From Anthopleura xanthogrammica (lineage: Eukaryota; Cnidaria; Anthozoa; Actiniaria; Actiniidae): a stretch of DNA of 64,000 nucleotides. Below the pieces are notes generated by a model, which saw only the letters and a list, made by a program, of their open reading frames with translations, searched no databases and was not told where the DNA came from. Both the position numbers and the translations under genes were made by a program. Shown here one piece after another: positions 15,204-26,254 of the stretch. How positions within the stretch are numbered: position 1 is the first letter of the stretch; each line of letters begins with the position of its first letter. The stretch is taken from assembly GCA_964019055.1 (NCBI GenBank), contig OZ025214.1, positions 10,243,101-10,307,100 on the forward strand, written 5' to 3'.

Positions 15204-18200
15204 TTAAACGTTTGGCCAGAACTTGCCAATAACATTCCATGAACGTTTGAAGTAGCGTTTCTTGCGTTCGGACTGGAAACGCTTGGCAAAGAGAGGAAGG
15301 AAGAAAAACAAACGTCGGCGTACACAAGACAGTACAACACGAACAGCAGGCTGCTCGTTACGAAAGCGGAAATTATTACGTGACATCCAGACGAAGAACT
15401 TGGCCAGATTAAGAACGTAGGAAAAGACAGGTGGGACAATTTCTCGCTCACCTTCATCAAAACCAAAAAGAAGGTGACGAGGTGCAAGACGAGGACACAA
15501 TGGGGTAACACGAAGAAAGATTGTTTGTAGTTGCAGAAGGACAGATTGAGTAAAGGTGCAGTCAAAAAACAAGTGTTGAAGAGTTTCACGATCGTTGTTA
15601 CAGTGACACATTGGATCGACAGACATACCAAAAGAAACAAGACGATCAGCAGTATAGAGTACCCCATGTGCAATCTTCCAATTTACATCGATAACATGAC
15701 GGTCAAGAGGCAGAACGTGTACTTGTTTCCACGTTTCTGCCCAGTACAAAGAACCAAAAGTAGAAGAGAATTTGTTGATACAGTGTGGTGGAATGGCAGT
15801 GGTTTTCATTAAGATAGAATAACAGAGCTTGGTGGTGCAAATGGCCAATGGACGTGGCTGTCCATTGTCATCCGCACACAAGAAGTATCCATTGCCTCGC
15901 GAATGGCCTCCTAGAAGAGCCCAAGATTCCAAGACGGAGGCAAAAAACGGAGGCAAAAGCGAAGATGGGTAGAACGCTGGAAAAGAAAGAACTTCATGGA
16001 CTGTGGTACCAAAGCATCTCTGTATGTAATAAGTGAAGAACGTTCCCCATTTATTAGGGGAAAGGATGAACCGTTTGATCCATTGGACATGGAGAGCACG
16101 GACTTTCAAACGGACATCCACCACTGCAAAACCACCACTTAATTTATCAAGATTGGTAGTTGTACGTGCAACCAGCTCTTTCTTGCCAGACCAGAAGAAT
16201 TTAAAAAGAGATTTATTGATTGTGGACAAGAGACCATCTGGTAATGGTAGCACTGTGGCAACATACCAAAGACCAGAGAGCGCAAGGGCATTCGCCACAA
16301 GAGATTTTCCCCGAAAGGACAGACAACGCCGTTGCCAAAGATCAAAGACATTGGAAAGAGATGTAATCCGCTTGTCCCAGTTTGAAGAAGAAGGCAAATT
16401 TGGGCCCAGAGAGGTACCCAGACATGGGATAGCCTCACTGGACCAATCAAGAAGAACTGGTGGGTCTGAGCGATTCGCCCAGGACCCAAGCCACAGACCT
16501 TTTGACTTTGAAGGGTTCAGTTTTGCACCAGATGCCTGTTCATATAGACTATAAATGTCAAAGATAGCACGTATAGAATCATCATTGGTGACAGTTAAAG
16601 TAGTATCATCTGCATACTGATTGATTAAAGATGTACAAGAAACAGGTCCGGGCAGAAGGAAACCTTCAATACGGGGACAAGCTCGGATATTACAAGCCAA
16701 GACTTCAGCGGTGATGATGTAAAGCAAGGGTGAGAGTGGACACCCTTGCCGTACACCACGAGACAAAGAAAAGAAAGGGGTGAAAAACCCATTAACTTGG
16801 ACAGTGGACAGCACGTCAGTGTAAAACGTACTGATCCACTGAAGAAAATTTGGGCCAAAACCCATTACTCGTAAAGTCTTGAGAAGAAAAGGCCAATCAA
16901 CACGGTCAAAAGCTTTCTCTTGATCTAGTGATATTAGGGCAGCAGGGATGTTATTCAGAGTTGCAAAGTCAACGATATTTTGTAAAAGAAGAACAGTCTC
17001 TCCAATGAAACGGCCAGGCACAGAACCTGACTGATCAGGAGAGATGACTTCAGATAAGACTTTAAGCAACCTGCCAGAGATTGCTCGTGACGCAATTTTA
17101 TAGTCGCAGTTGAGTAGAGTAATGGGTCGCCAGTTCTTACGATTACGTAAATCACCCTTTTTGGGGACAAGAGTAATGGTGCCTTGGCGTTGAGAATAGG
17201 AAAGGCAGCCTTTAACACAACCATGATTAAGAACATCTACAAGATCTTTACCAAGAATGTCCCAAAAAGAAAGATAGAACTCCATGGGAAGACCATCAAA
17301 CCCAGGCGTTTTATTACGTGTCATCCCTTTCAAGGCAGCATAGCATTCATCAGGTTTTAAGGCTCCTTCACAAAGATTTGCTTGTGAAGGATCAAGACGA
17401 GACTCCAATTTTCTCAGAAGAATATTTTGAAGAGTATTATCAGTAGATCCAGCAGAAAAGAGTTCAGAATAGAATTCTTGCCAGGCCTCCAGAAGGTCCA
17501 TAGAAGAAGAAACATATTGACCAGCATTGTTTTGAACAGAGAAGATGGTACTGTCAGACTGTTTCTTTTTGACTGACTTGAAGAAAAAAGAAGTGGAAGA
17601 TTCTCCTTCCTCTGCCCATTGGGTGCGGGAACGAACTCGCAAACCCTCAGCTTCAAACTGGTCAAGAATCGAGATTTGATGAAGGACTGCCTTGTAACTA
17701 GGCATACAAGAGGAATCACCAGAATCTATTTTACTTTTAAGATGAGAAGCACGATTCTCAAGAGTGGACCTTTCCAAACGCCTGGCTTTAGCTTTGGAAG
17801 AACAATATGTGATGGATAGAGACTTTATCCATTGTTTGCCTCTATCCCACCACAAAGAAAGATGACGGTAGTTGGTTTTCTGCTGGATCCATCGTTTCCA
17901 AAAATTACGGATAATAAGGGAGTAGTCGTCTTCATTAAGAATACTGATGTTGAGTTTCCAAAAACTCGGTCCCCTTTTCACTGGACAAGGGATATTAATA
18001 TGTACAATTACAGCACAGTGATCAGAGTGTGGACAAGGAACAATGATTGAAGAAACAGCAAAATAAGACCACACATTAGGTACGCCAATAAGATCAATAC
18101 GAGACGATATTGAACCATCTGGACGTGTCCATGTAAACGATTTAGAGACAGGATGCAAAGTACGCCAAATATCAACAACATTAAAATTAACAAAAAGATC

Positions 18201-18704
18201 AGTAAGTTTATCTGAGGTGTCACGTTGGGTGAAATCAGTGACAGAAGAAGATCGGTCAAGAGAACGATCAAAAACGGCGTTAAAATCGCCCAACAGAAAA
18301 ACAGGACTAGAAGTAGTGGTGAACTGATCAAGATCTTCAAAAAAGGGCCCTCTAACCAGATACTGATTAGGGGCATAAATACAAACGACACGAAAATCAT
18401 GACAAGAAGATTGAAAGTCGGCGACTATGACACGTCCAGAATTGTGTTGATGGAAGTTGTTAACAGTAAACCCAGATTTAAAGAGAATACAAACACCAGC
18501 ACTGTGACTTGACAAATGCGAACCAACAACAGAGAAAGAAGACCCATTGAACCAAGACTGTAGTTCAGCATCAGATGTTGAGTGGGTCTCTTGAAGACAA
18601 ACGATGTCCAGTGAAGGGACCATGGAGTTTAACCAAACAAGAAGAGGCTGCCTTTTTGAAAGGTCGCGAAGACCGTTGACATTCAAGGTTAAGATCTTAA
18701 CCAT
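15204..18704 (-). CDS. Element B copy 2 ORF2
   Basis: 1166 aa, intact. Differs from copy 1 by D406E, outside the catalytic motifs, and a silent change near 17970. Confidence 0.96.
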   Translation of the reverse strand: MVKILTLNVNGLRDLSKRQPLLVWLNSMVPSLDIVCLQETHSTSDAELQSWFNGSSFSVVGSHLSSHSAGVCILFKSGFTVNNFHQHNSGRVIVADFQSSCHDFRVVCIYAPNQYLVRGPFFEDLDQFTTTSSPVFLLGDFNAVFDRSLDRSSSVTDFTQRDTSDKLTDLFVNFNVVDIWRTLHPVSKSFTWTRPDGSISSRIDLIGVPNVWSYFAVSSIIVPCPHSDHCAVIVHINIPCPVKRGPSFWKLNISILNEDDYSLIIRNFWKRWIQQKTNYRHLSLWWDRGKQWIKSLSITYCSSKAKARRLERSTLENRASHLKSKIDSGDSSCMPSYKAVLHQISILDQFEAEGLRVRSRTQWAEEGESSTSFFFKSVKKKQSDSTIFSVQNNAGQYVSSSMDLLEAWQEFYSELFSAGSTDNTLQNILLRKLESRLDPSQANLCEGALKPDECYAALKGMTRNKTPGFDGLPMEFYLSFWDILGKDLVDVLNHGCVKGCLSYSQRQGTITLVPKKGDLRNRKNWRPITLLNCDYKIASRAISGRLLKVLSEVISPDQSGSVPGRFIGETVLLLQNIVDFATLNNIPAALISLDQEKAFDRVDWPFLLKTLRVMGFGPNFLQWISTFYTDVLSTVQVNGFFTPFFSLSRGVRQGCPLSPLLYIITAEVLACNIRACPRIEGFLLPGPVSCTSLINQYADDTTLTVTNDDSIRAIFDIYSLYEQASGAKLNPSKSKGLWLGSWANRSDPPVLLDWSSEAIPCLGTSLGPNLPSSSNWDKRITSLSNVFDLWQRRCLSFRGKSLVANALALSGLWYVATVLPLPDGLLSTINKSLFKFFWSGKKELVARTTTNLDKLSGGFAVVDVRLKVRALHVQWIKRFILSPNKWGTFFTYYIQRCFGTTVHEVLSFPAFYPSSLLPPFFASVLESWALLGGHSRGNGYFLCADDNGQPRPLAICTTKLCYSILMKTTAIPPHCINKFSSTFGSLYWAETWKQVHVLPLDRHVIDVNWKIAHGVLYTADRLVSFGMSVDPMCHCNNDRETLQHLFFDCTFTQSVLLQLQTIFLRVTPLCPRLAPRHLLFGFDEGEREIVPPVFSYVLNLAKFFVWMSRNNFRFRNEQPAVRVVLSCVRRRLFFFLPLFAKRFQSERKKRYFKRSWNVIGKFWPNV

Positions 18705-19125
18705 GGAGAGGTTTTAGATGGTTTTTGACCCAAGAAGAAATATGTTTAAACAACCAACAACGCACAAAATAATTAAGTTGACCACTTGGTGATTCAACAT
18801 ATATTACAAGATACATAAGTTTAAGGTTGATTACTTTGTAATTCAACATATACGTAATATAATTAATTATTAATGTGATCACTTTGTGATCCAATATAGA
18901 ATACAAAATTAAAGGGTTGATTACTTTGTAATTCAACAATAAATACATAATTATTAATGTAATCACTTTGTGATTAACTCTAGTATAAAGTAACATAATT
19001 AAAGGGTTGATTACTTTGTAATTCAACAATAAATACATAATTATTAGGCTGATCACTTTGTGATTCAGCCTAGTTAATATAAATAGAATAGTAAATATTT
19101 GAAATGTAATGTTATTAAAGTACAT
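18697..19125 (-). CDS. Element B copy 2 bridge ORF (uncertain)
   Basis: 142 aa, same start and stop overlaps as copy 1; coding status unproven. Confidence 0.42.
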   Translation of the reverse strand: MYFNNITFQIFTILFILTRLNHKVISLIIMYLLLNYKVINPLIMLLYTRVNHKVITLIIMYLLLNYKVINPLILYSILDHKVITLIINYITYMLNYKVINLKLMYLVIYVESPSGQLNYFVRCWLFKHISSWVKNHLKPLHG

Positions 19126-19130
19126 GAAGA

Positions 19131-20342
19131 TTATTTTTTAGTTTTAGATTTAGTAGACGGCTTTTTAGGAGCAGTGGGTTTACGAATGGGTACAACAGGC
19201 AAGGCAGCTTTTGAAAGACGTTTCGGCAATCCAGGCATTTTAGATATTGCCTGCGTGACATTGGCCAGAAGAGAAGAAGGTATTTCGTTGGGGGCATTAT
19301 CAGAAGAAGAAGGAGGATTACTGTGACTACCTGACTCAGGAGGTTCAGAAAAGAGTGGTGGAGAATCAATTTCAATGTTGGTGTCTTCTTCTTCCACAAG
19401 AGCTGAGTATCGATTCACCGAGTGGTGCGCCTCAATAGCAACAGGAGAAGAGGGGTCGGCAGAGATATCCGACGCAAAAGGCAAATCATTAACAGTAAAA
19501 TTTTCAGCAACATCATTAAACGCTTCTGGGTTTTCCTTCTGCGAACGAGATTTTTTGCGTTTAGGCTTACTGGCTTCAGAAAGACGTTTGCCAGCAACAA
19601 ATGATATATCAGAATTTGAGCCAGCAGAAGGAGCAACAGGAGTTACAACAGAAGATTCCTCCTGAGTCGGTGTCACAGGGAGGTCCTCATAGACCACAGG
19701 GCTATTATCTAATGTCCAGGGATGTGAGCAGTATTTTGCAGAATGGCCACCCATTCCACAACGAATACAAAGATGGTTGATTTTGTAGGGACAATCATTA
19801 ATAGCATGCCCCCAACGATTACAGTAATGACAGCATAATTTCTGACCCTTGTAACGAATTACTGCAGGGTACTTACCAATCCGGATAAGTGAGGGAATGT
19901 CCTTTTTAATTATTAGTTCCACCTTACGATCACCATTCCAAATGTCATCATCATCAAGTACATGGGAAGAGCCTAAGACCTCGCCAAAGTCAAGAAGCAC
20001 TTGATTCATCTTCTCATCAGGGACTTCAGCAGGAAGATTCTTCACAGACACAAAAACAGATTTAGGGTCGGACTCGAATAAAGAAATATGGGTGCCAGCA
20101 ATATGGATCCCGGATTGAAGCAAGGAATCCCGCACATCTTGCTGGTCTTGCTTAAAGGTGATGTCATAATGAGTGGCAGAAAGACGCTGGAAACACAGCA
20201 GGCTGCTCTTCTCCTTAACGACCACCAAAAGAGATTCAAGAATCAAACATCGAGAAGGAAAGACACCATCAAGAGCCAGGCGTCGAGGAAGACGAAGGGT
20301 GACCGTCATCGGTCGGTCAACAGAAAATCCCGCGAAGTCCAT
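19131..20342 (-). CDS. Element B copy 2 ORF1
   Basis: 403 aa from the first ATG (20340-20342), both knuckles intact. Carries the silent variant pair (GGA TTG CCG) shared with copies 3, 4 and 5. Confidence 0.93.
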   Translation of the reverse strand: MDFAGFSVDRPMTVTLRLPRRLALDGVFPSRCLILESLLVVVKEKSSLLCFQRLSATHYDITFKQDQQDVRDSLLQSGIHIAGTHISLFESDPKSVFVSVKNLPAEVPDEKMNQVLLDFGEVLGSSHVLDDDDIWNGDRKVELIIKKDIPSLIRIGKYPAVIRYKGQKLCCHYCNRWGHAINDCPYKINHLCIRCGMGGHSAKYCSHPWTLDNSPVVYEDLPVTPTQEESSVVTPVAPSAGSNSDISFVAGKRLSEASKPKRKKSRSQKENPEAFNDVAENFTVNDLPFASDISADPSSPVAIEAHHSVNRYSALVEEEDTNIEIDSPPLFSEPPESGSHSNPPSSSDNAPNEIPSSLLANVTQAISKMPGLPKRLSKAALPVVPIRKPTAPKKPSTKSKTKK

Positions 20343-20559
20343 CTCGCGAGGGGCCACGAGGACCGCACTCGGAGCCCACCAGCAAGAGTAGAATTGGCAC
20401 TTGTGGGACTTGTGGAACTTGAAGACGTCCAAAAAAGTTGCGAACTTGAAACAGCACTTCAGAACTTGGCAACGACTTGAAAACTTGAAAATCACTCAGG
20501 AACTCTGCAAAATAAACACAAAACTACTCTCCGAAAAGAATAGCGATACTTGACCCAAA

Positions 20560-20575
20560 CGCGTCAGGTAAGTAT
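20560..20575 (-). pseudogene. U1: U1 snRNA 5' fragment (nt 1-16), element B copy 2
   Basis: U1 nt 1-16 fused to the element 5' end. Confidence 0.95.
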
Positions 20576-20628
20576 GCTTGATCAAGCCGCCACATTACTC
20601 ACCTCTCCTGCATCCTGAACTTGCAGCG

Positions 20629-20636
20629 TGTGGGAT
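20629..20636 (-). promoter_or_regulatory. Putative U1 PSE, unit 3
   Basis: ATCCCACA at -61 to -54 of the U1 gene interrupted by copy 2. Confidence 0.68.
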
Positions 20637-20738
20637 TTGCTGTCAACCTGGCCTTGTTCTGTGGGGGCAAGCACAAAGCTACTTAGTTAGTTACTTAGTT
20701 AGTTTTTCTTTGAGGTTGAAAAATCTTCCCGAAGGAAG

Positions 20739-20924
20739 TGGGCCGTACACGGAGGTAGTGCAATACCGAGACAACCCGTGGCTGGGACGAGGCAAGCCTC
20801 TTTTCCACAGCCCAGTTCCAAAAATCAGTTTAATATATGAGCTACTCAATGAGCAGCGTATCAGATATTAAGCTGATAAGAACAGATACTACACTTGATC
20901 TTAGCCAAAAGGCCGAGAAGCGAT
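20739..20924 (-). ncRNA. U2: U2 snRNA, unit 3
   Basis: Full-length intact copy. Confidence 0.97.
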
Positions 20925-20977
20925 AAACCAATCCATCCCACCCTCCACCAGCCCTTCAACAATACTACTCCCAACCA

Positions 20978-20985
20978 TGTGGGAT
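20978..20985 (-). promoter_or_regulatory. Putative U2 PSE, unit 3
   Basis: ATCCCACA at -61 to -54 of U2. Confidence 0.68.
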
Positions 20986-21219
20986 CGACACCCATAGGCA
21001 GCTTCCTACCTACTCTACCTACTCTACCTACCTGCTCACTCACTCGCACTACTCACTACTCACTACTCAACCAACCCACTGCAAACACAACCCTCAAACC
21101 AAAATTTTGACAGGGGTCCCCCCCACCCCTAGCTTCTTCACAGAAAGACTCCAACAACAACCCACTCAACTGCTCCAAAAACACCGCTACAAAACCTTTA
21201 AACTGCAACTTTATTCTTC

Positions 21220-21338
21220 GTCTACGGCCATACCACCGGGAAAAAACCGGTTCTCGTCCGATCACCGAAGTCAAGCCCGGTAGGGCCAGGTTAGTACTTG
21301 GATGGGTGACCGCCTGGGAATACCTGGTGCTGTAGACT
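21220..21338 (+). rRNA. 5S: 5S rRNA, unit 3
   Basis: Intact copy in the only two-copy-repeat unit that has no retrotransposon. Confidence 0.98.
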
Positions 21339-22069
21339 TTCTTTTGCTTTCTTCTCGATCAACTCACTCATTCGTATACACTTTTCTTTAGCACAATCAC
21401 TAGCTATCCAAATCTTCGCCTCCACTCACTGACTAATAACAAACGATCTATGAACAACATTCAAATGGCTTCTTTCAACTGGCTGCTAATCGAATTAAAG
21501 GACTCGTCTGCGTAATGGTTTAAATGGCACCAAGCACTCCAATGGCTTTGCAGTTGCAACTCCGCTCTTTCTCAATGATACAAGTCTGTTTGCAAGCAGT
21601 AAAAGTCTCGCCATTCAATGCACGCGCAAATGTTCTTCTAGCTACAAAACGATTGTGACGTAGTGTTCGATTACTTACGTCTGGCGTTCCACGGCTCGCA
21701 CATCCACGGCGCTTTGGAAAGGTCATTTTCTTTGGATTGGAGCTGCCTAAAGCTGAAAAGATAAGGAAACAACTGTTAGTTACGAAGCAGCATCTGCAAG
21801 TCAATGCATCTACACATCAAAAACAGTAGCAAGTAGTTGAAGGATAGTTTATTCAATAGGAATAAAGAACTATCAGCCGAGTCTGACATGGATCGCAAAT
21901 CAAGGTTAGCAAGCAGCAGGTAGTTTGGCTTTCATGTTGGCAGTTTAGAGGGTTTGTGCATCGGGTTACGGTTACGATTGTAGGGAGGGTTAGAGTTAAC
22001 ATTGAGCTAGGGTTTGAGTGGAGTTAGGGTTAGCATTGAGCTAGGGTTTAAGTAGAGTTAGGGTTTGTG

Positions 22070-22493
22070 GAAAGCTAGGGTTAGAATTCGCACTAGGGTT
22101 GGTTACGATTCACACTAGGTTTACGATCTGTGCTAGGGTTTGTGGAAAGCTAAAGGTAAAATACGAGCTAGGGTTTACTATTCGCACTAAGTTTACAATC
22201 TGCGCTAGGGTTTGAGCGCAGTTAGGGTTAACTTTCTAGGGTTTGAGTGGACTAGTTAGGGTTAACTTTCTAGGGTTTGTGGAAAGCTAGGGTTAGAATT
22301 CGCACTAGGGTTGGTTACGATTCACACTAGGTTTACGATCTGTGCTAGGGTTTGTGGAAAGCTAAAGGTAAAATACGAGCTAGGGTTTACTATTCGCACT
22401 AAGTTTACAATCTGCGCTAGGGTTTGAGCGCAGTTAGGGTTAACTTTCTAGGGTTTGAGTGGACTAGTTAGGGTTAACTTTCTAGGGTTTGTG
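22070..22493. repeat. 212-bp telomere-like repeat, 2 copies, unit 3
   Basis: Copies start at 22070 and 22282. Confidence 0.95.
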
Positions 22494-22705
22494 GAAAGCT
22501 AGGGTTAGAATTCGCACTAGAGTTAGTATTCGCACTAGGTTTACGATCGTTACTAGGGTTTGTGGAAAGGTAAAGGTAAGATACAAGCTAGGATGACTTA
22601 TCCAGCTAGGGTTACACATGCAGTTGGGGTTTGCAGAAAGGTAGGTACAGGGAACCTTCAAGGTAGGGTTGAAGTTGGAGGTAGCTGGCAGCAAGCAAAC
22701 AAACA

Positions 22706-22753
<48 letters not shown>

Positions 22754-22770
22754 GTTTGTTTGAAGTTGTT

Positions 22771-22807
<37 letters not shown>

Positions 22808-22813
22808 ATTATA

Positions 22814-22845
<32 letters not shown>

Positions 22846-22936
22846 GGGGTCAACCCAATCGAAGTGCAATGAGAGGGCCTCACCCTGAGAGGACTGCCTT
22901 CATGATCACAGTGAACCTCCCGCGTCAGGTAAGTAT
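22771..22936 (-). ncRNA. U1: U1 snRNA, intact gene, unit 3
   Basis: 166 nt, one of two uninterrupted U1 genes here. The 5' end ATACTTACCTG pairs with 5' splice sites. Stem-loop I carries GATCATGAAGG (U1-70K site), and loop II has ATTGCACTTC (nt 67-76, U1A site). AATTTCTGG (nt 127-135) is the Sm site. Stem-loop IV (about nt 140-166) ends in GTCCCC. It forms the U1 snRNP core, which marks 5' splice sites in the nucleus. Its PSE is at 22990-22997 and its 3' box-like motif at 22748-22766. The empty site confirms the exact insertion point of element B (after nt 16) and element A (after nt 20). Confidence 0.98.
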
Positions 22937-22989
22937 GCTTGATCAAGCCGCCACATTACTCACCTCTCCTGCATCCTGAACTTGCAGCG

Positions 22990-22997
22990 TGTGGGAT
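22990..22997 (-). promoter_or_regulatory. Putative U1 PSE, intact U1 of unit 3
   Basis: ATCCCACA at -61 to -54 of an intact U1. Confidence 0.7.
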
Positions 22998-23099
22998 TTG
23001 CTGTCAACCTGGCCTTGTTCTGTGGGGGCAAGCACAAAGCTACTTAGTTAGTTACTTAGTTAGTTTTTCTTTGAGGTTGAAAAATCTTCCCGAAGGAAG

Positions 23100-23285
23100 T
23101 GGGCCGTACACGGAGGTAGTGCAATACCGAGACAACCCGTGGCTGGGACGAGGCAAGCCTCTTTTCCACAGCCCAGTTCCAAAAATCAGTTTAATATATG
23201 AGCTACTCAATGAGCAGCGTATCAGATATTAAGCTGATAAGAACAGATACTACACTTGATCTTAGCCAAAAGGCCGAGAAGCGAT
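23100..23285 (-). ncRNA. U2: U2 snRNA, unit 4
   Basis: Full-length intact copy. Confidence 0.97.
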
Positions 23286-23338
23286 AAACCAATCCATCCC
23301 ACCCTCCACCAGCCCTTCAACAATACTACTCCCAACCA

Positions 23339-23346
23339 TGTGGGAT
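23339..23346 (-). promoter_or_regulatory. Putative U2 PSE, unit 4
   Basis: ATCCCACA at -61 to -54 of U2. Confidence 0.68.
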
Positions 23347-23580
23347 CGACACCCATAGGCAGCTTCCTACCTACTCTACCTACTCTACCTACCTGCTCAC
23401 TCACTCGCACTACTCACTACTCACTACTCAACCAACCCACTGCAAACACAACCCTCAAACCAAAATTTTGACAGGGGTCCCCCCCACCCCTAGCTTCTTC
23501 ACAGAAAGACTCCAACAACAACCCACTCAACTGCTCCAAAAACACCGCTACAAAACCTTTAAACTGCAACTTTATTCTTC

Positions 23581-23699
23581 GTCTACGGCCATACCACCGG
23601 GAAAAAACCGGTTCTCGTCCGATCACCGAAGTCAAGCCCGGTAGGGCCAGGTTAGTACTTGGATGGGTGACCGCCTGGGAATACCTGGTGCTGTAGACT
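23581..23699 (+). rRNA. 5S: 5S rRNA, unit 4
   Basis: Intact 119-nt copy. Confidence 0.98.
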
Positions 23700-24430
23700 T
23701 TCTTTTGCTTTCTTCTCGATCAACTCACTCATTCGTATACACTTTTCTTTAGCACAATCACTAGCTATCCAAATCTTCGCCTCCACTCACTGACTAATAA
23801 CAAACGATCTATGAACAACATTCAAATGGCTTCTTTCAACTGGCTGCTAATCGAATTAAAGGACTCGTCTGCGTAATGGTTTAAATGGCACCAAGCACTC
23901 CAATGGCTTTGCAGTTGCAACTCCGCTCTTTCTCAATGATACAAGTCTGTTTGCAAGCAGTAAAAGTCTCGCCATTCAATGCACGCGCAAATGTTCTTCT
24001 AGCTACAAAACGATTGTGACGTAGTGTTCGATTACTTACGTCTGGCGTTCCACGGCTCGCACATCCACGGCGCTTTGGAAAGGTCATTTTCTTTGGATTG
24101 GAGCTGCCTAAAGCTGAAAAGATAAGGAAACAACTGTTAGTTACGAAGCAGCATCTGCAAGTCAATGCATCTACACATCAAAAACAGTAGCAAGTAGTTG
24201 AAGGATAGTTTATTCAATAGGAATAAAGAACTATCAGCCGAGTCTGACATGGATCGCAAATCAAGGTTAGCAAGCAGCAGGTAGTTTGGCTTTCATGTTG
24301 GCAGTTTAGAGGGTTTGTGCATCGGGTTACGGTTACGATTGTAGGGAGGGTTAGAGTTAACATTGAGCTAGGGTTTGAGTGGAGTTAGGGTTAGCATTGA
24401 GCTAGGGTTTAAGTAGAGTTAGGGTTTGTG

Positions 24431-25490
24431 GAAAGCTAGGGTTAGAATTCGCACTAGGGTTGGTTACGATTCACACTAGGTTTACGATCTGTGCTAGGGT
24501 TTGTGGAAAGCTAAAGGTAAAATACGAGCTAGGGTTTACTATTCGCACTAAGTTTACAATCTGCGCTAGGGTTTGAGCGCAGTTAGGGTTAACTTTCTAG
24601 GGTTTGAGTGGACTAGTTAGGGTTAACTTTCTAGGGTTTGTGGAAAGCTAGGGTTAGAATTCGCACTAGGGTTGGTTACGATTCACACTAGGTTTACGAT
24701 CTGTGCTAGGGTTTGTGGAAAGCTAAAGGTAAAATACGAGCTAGGGTTTACTATTCGCACTAAGTTTACAATCTGCGCTAGGGTTTGAGCGCAGTTAGGG
24801 TTAACTTTCTAGGGTTTGAGTGGACTAGTTAGGGTTAACTTTCTAGGGTTTGTGGAAAGCTAGGGTTAGAATTCGCACTAGGGTTGGTTACGATTCACAC
24901 TAGGTTTACGATCTGTGCTAGGGTTTGTGGAAAGCTAAAGGTAAAATACGAGCTAGGGTTTACTATTCGCACTAAGTTTACAATCTGCGCTAGGGTTTGA
25001 GCGCAGTTAGGGTTAACTTTCTAGGGTTTGAGTGGACTAGTTAGGGTTAACTTTCTAGGGTTTGTGGAAAGCTAGGGTTAGAATTCGCACTAGGGTTGGT
25101 TACGATTCACACTAGGTTTACGATCTGTGCTAGGGTTTGTGGAAAGCTAAAGGTAAAATACGAGCTAGGGTTTACTATTCGCACTAAGTTTACAATCTGC
25201 GCTAGGGTTTGAGCGCAGTTAGGGTTAACTTTCTAGGGTTTGAGTGGACTAGTTAGGGTTAACTTTCTAGGGTTTGTGGAAAGCTAGGGTTAGAATTCGC
25301 ACTAGGGTTGGTTACGATTCACACTAGGTTTACGATCTGTGCTAGGGTTTGTGGAAAGCTAAAGGTAAAATACGAGCTAGGGTTTACTATTCGCACTAAG
25401 TTTACAATCTGCGCTAGGGTTTGAGCGCAGTTAGGGTTAACTTTCTAGGGTTTGAGTGGACTAGTTAGGGTTAACTTTCTAGGGTTTGTG
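24431..25490. repeat. 212-bp telomere-like repeat, 5 copies, unit 4
   Basis: Copies start at 24431, 24643, 24855, 25067 and 25279, with no differences noticed between them. It is the largest array in the window, three copies more than the basic unit. Confidence 0.95.
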
Positions 25491-25706
25491 GAAAGCTAGG
25501 GTTAGAATTCGCACTAGAGTTAGTATTCGCACTAGGTTTACGATCGTTACTAGGGTTTGTGGAAAGGTAAAGGTAAGATACAAGCTAGGATGACTTATCC
25601 AGCTAGGGTTACACATGCAGTTGGGGTTTGCAGAAAGGTAGGTACAGGGAACCTTCAAGGTAGGGTTGAAGTTGGAGGTAGCTGGCAGCAAGCAAACAAA
25701 CAAACA

Positions 25707-25750
<44 letters not shown>

Positions 25751-25767
25751 GTTTGTTTGAAGTTGTT

Positions 25768-25804
<37 letters not shown>

Positions 25805-25810
25805 ATTATA

Positions 25811-25842
<32 letters not shown>

Positions 25843-25930
25843 GGGGTCAACCCAATCGAAGTGCAATGAGAGGGCCTCACCCTGAGAGGACTGCCTTCAT
25901 GATCACAGTGAACCTCCCGCGTCAGGTAAG
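25768..25930 (-). pseudogene. U1: U1 snRNA 3' fragment (nt 4-166), cut by tandem copies 3 and 4
   Basis: Its 5' part is at 37304-37319, separated from it by two complete element B copies (11.4 kb). Confidence 0.97.
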
Positions 25931-26254
25931 TTTTTTTATTTTTATTAAGGTAACCATTAACAAGGTTTACCAAGACATTTAATTTGACCAGTGGTACCCA
26001 TTAACAAGGTGTACCAAGACATACATTAAAAATATATCATTTAAGTACACTACATTAAATAACTAATACCCAGACAATTATTAAGAAACTTACCTAGGGG
26101 GGTTTAATGTGATCACTTATATAATTTAATTTTAATTTTAAATTTTAGGAATTGAAATGATTAAGGAGATTCCAAGAAACAAGAAAGAACCAAGAATGGT
26201 TCAAGAATGACTTCTTCATCAAGTTAAGACTACTCGGTGAAGAAGATTACAGAT

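Larger units (their letters stand above)
14879..20559 (-). mobile_element. Element B copy 2, full length
   Basis: 5681 bp, with the same U1 junctions. The tail has eight A before the T. Small 3' UTR differences: a one-base loss near 14930 and one extra base in an A/T run (shared with copies 6 and 7). Confidence 0.96.
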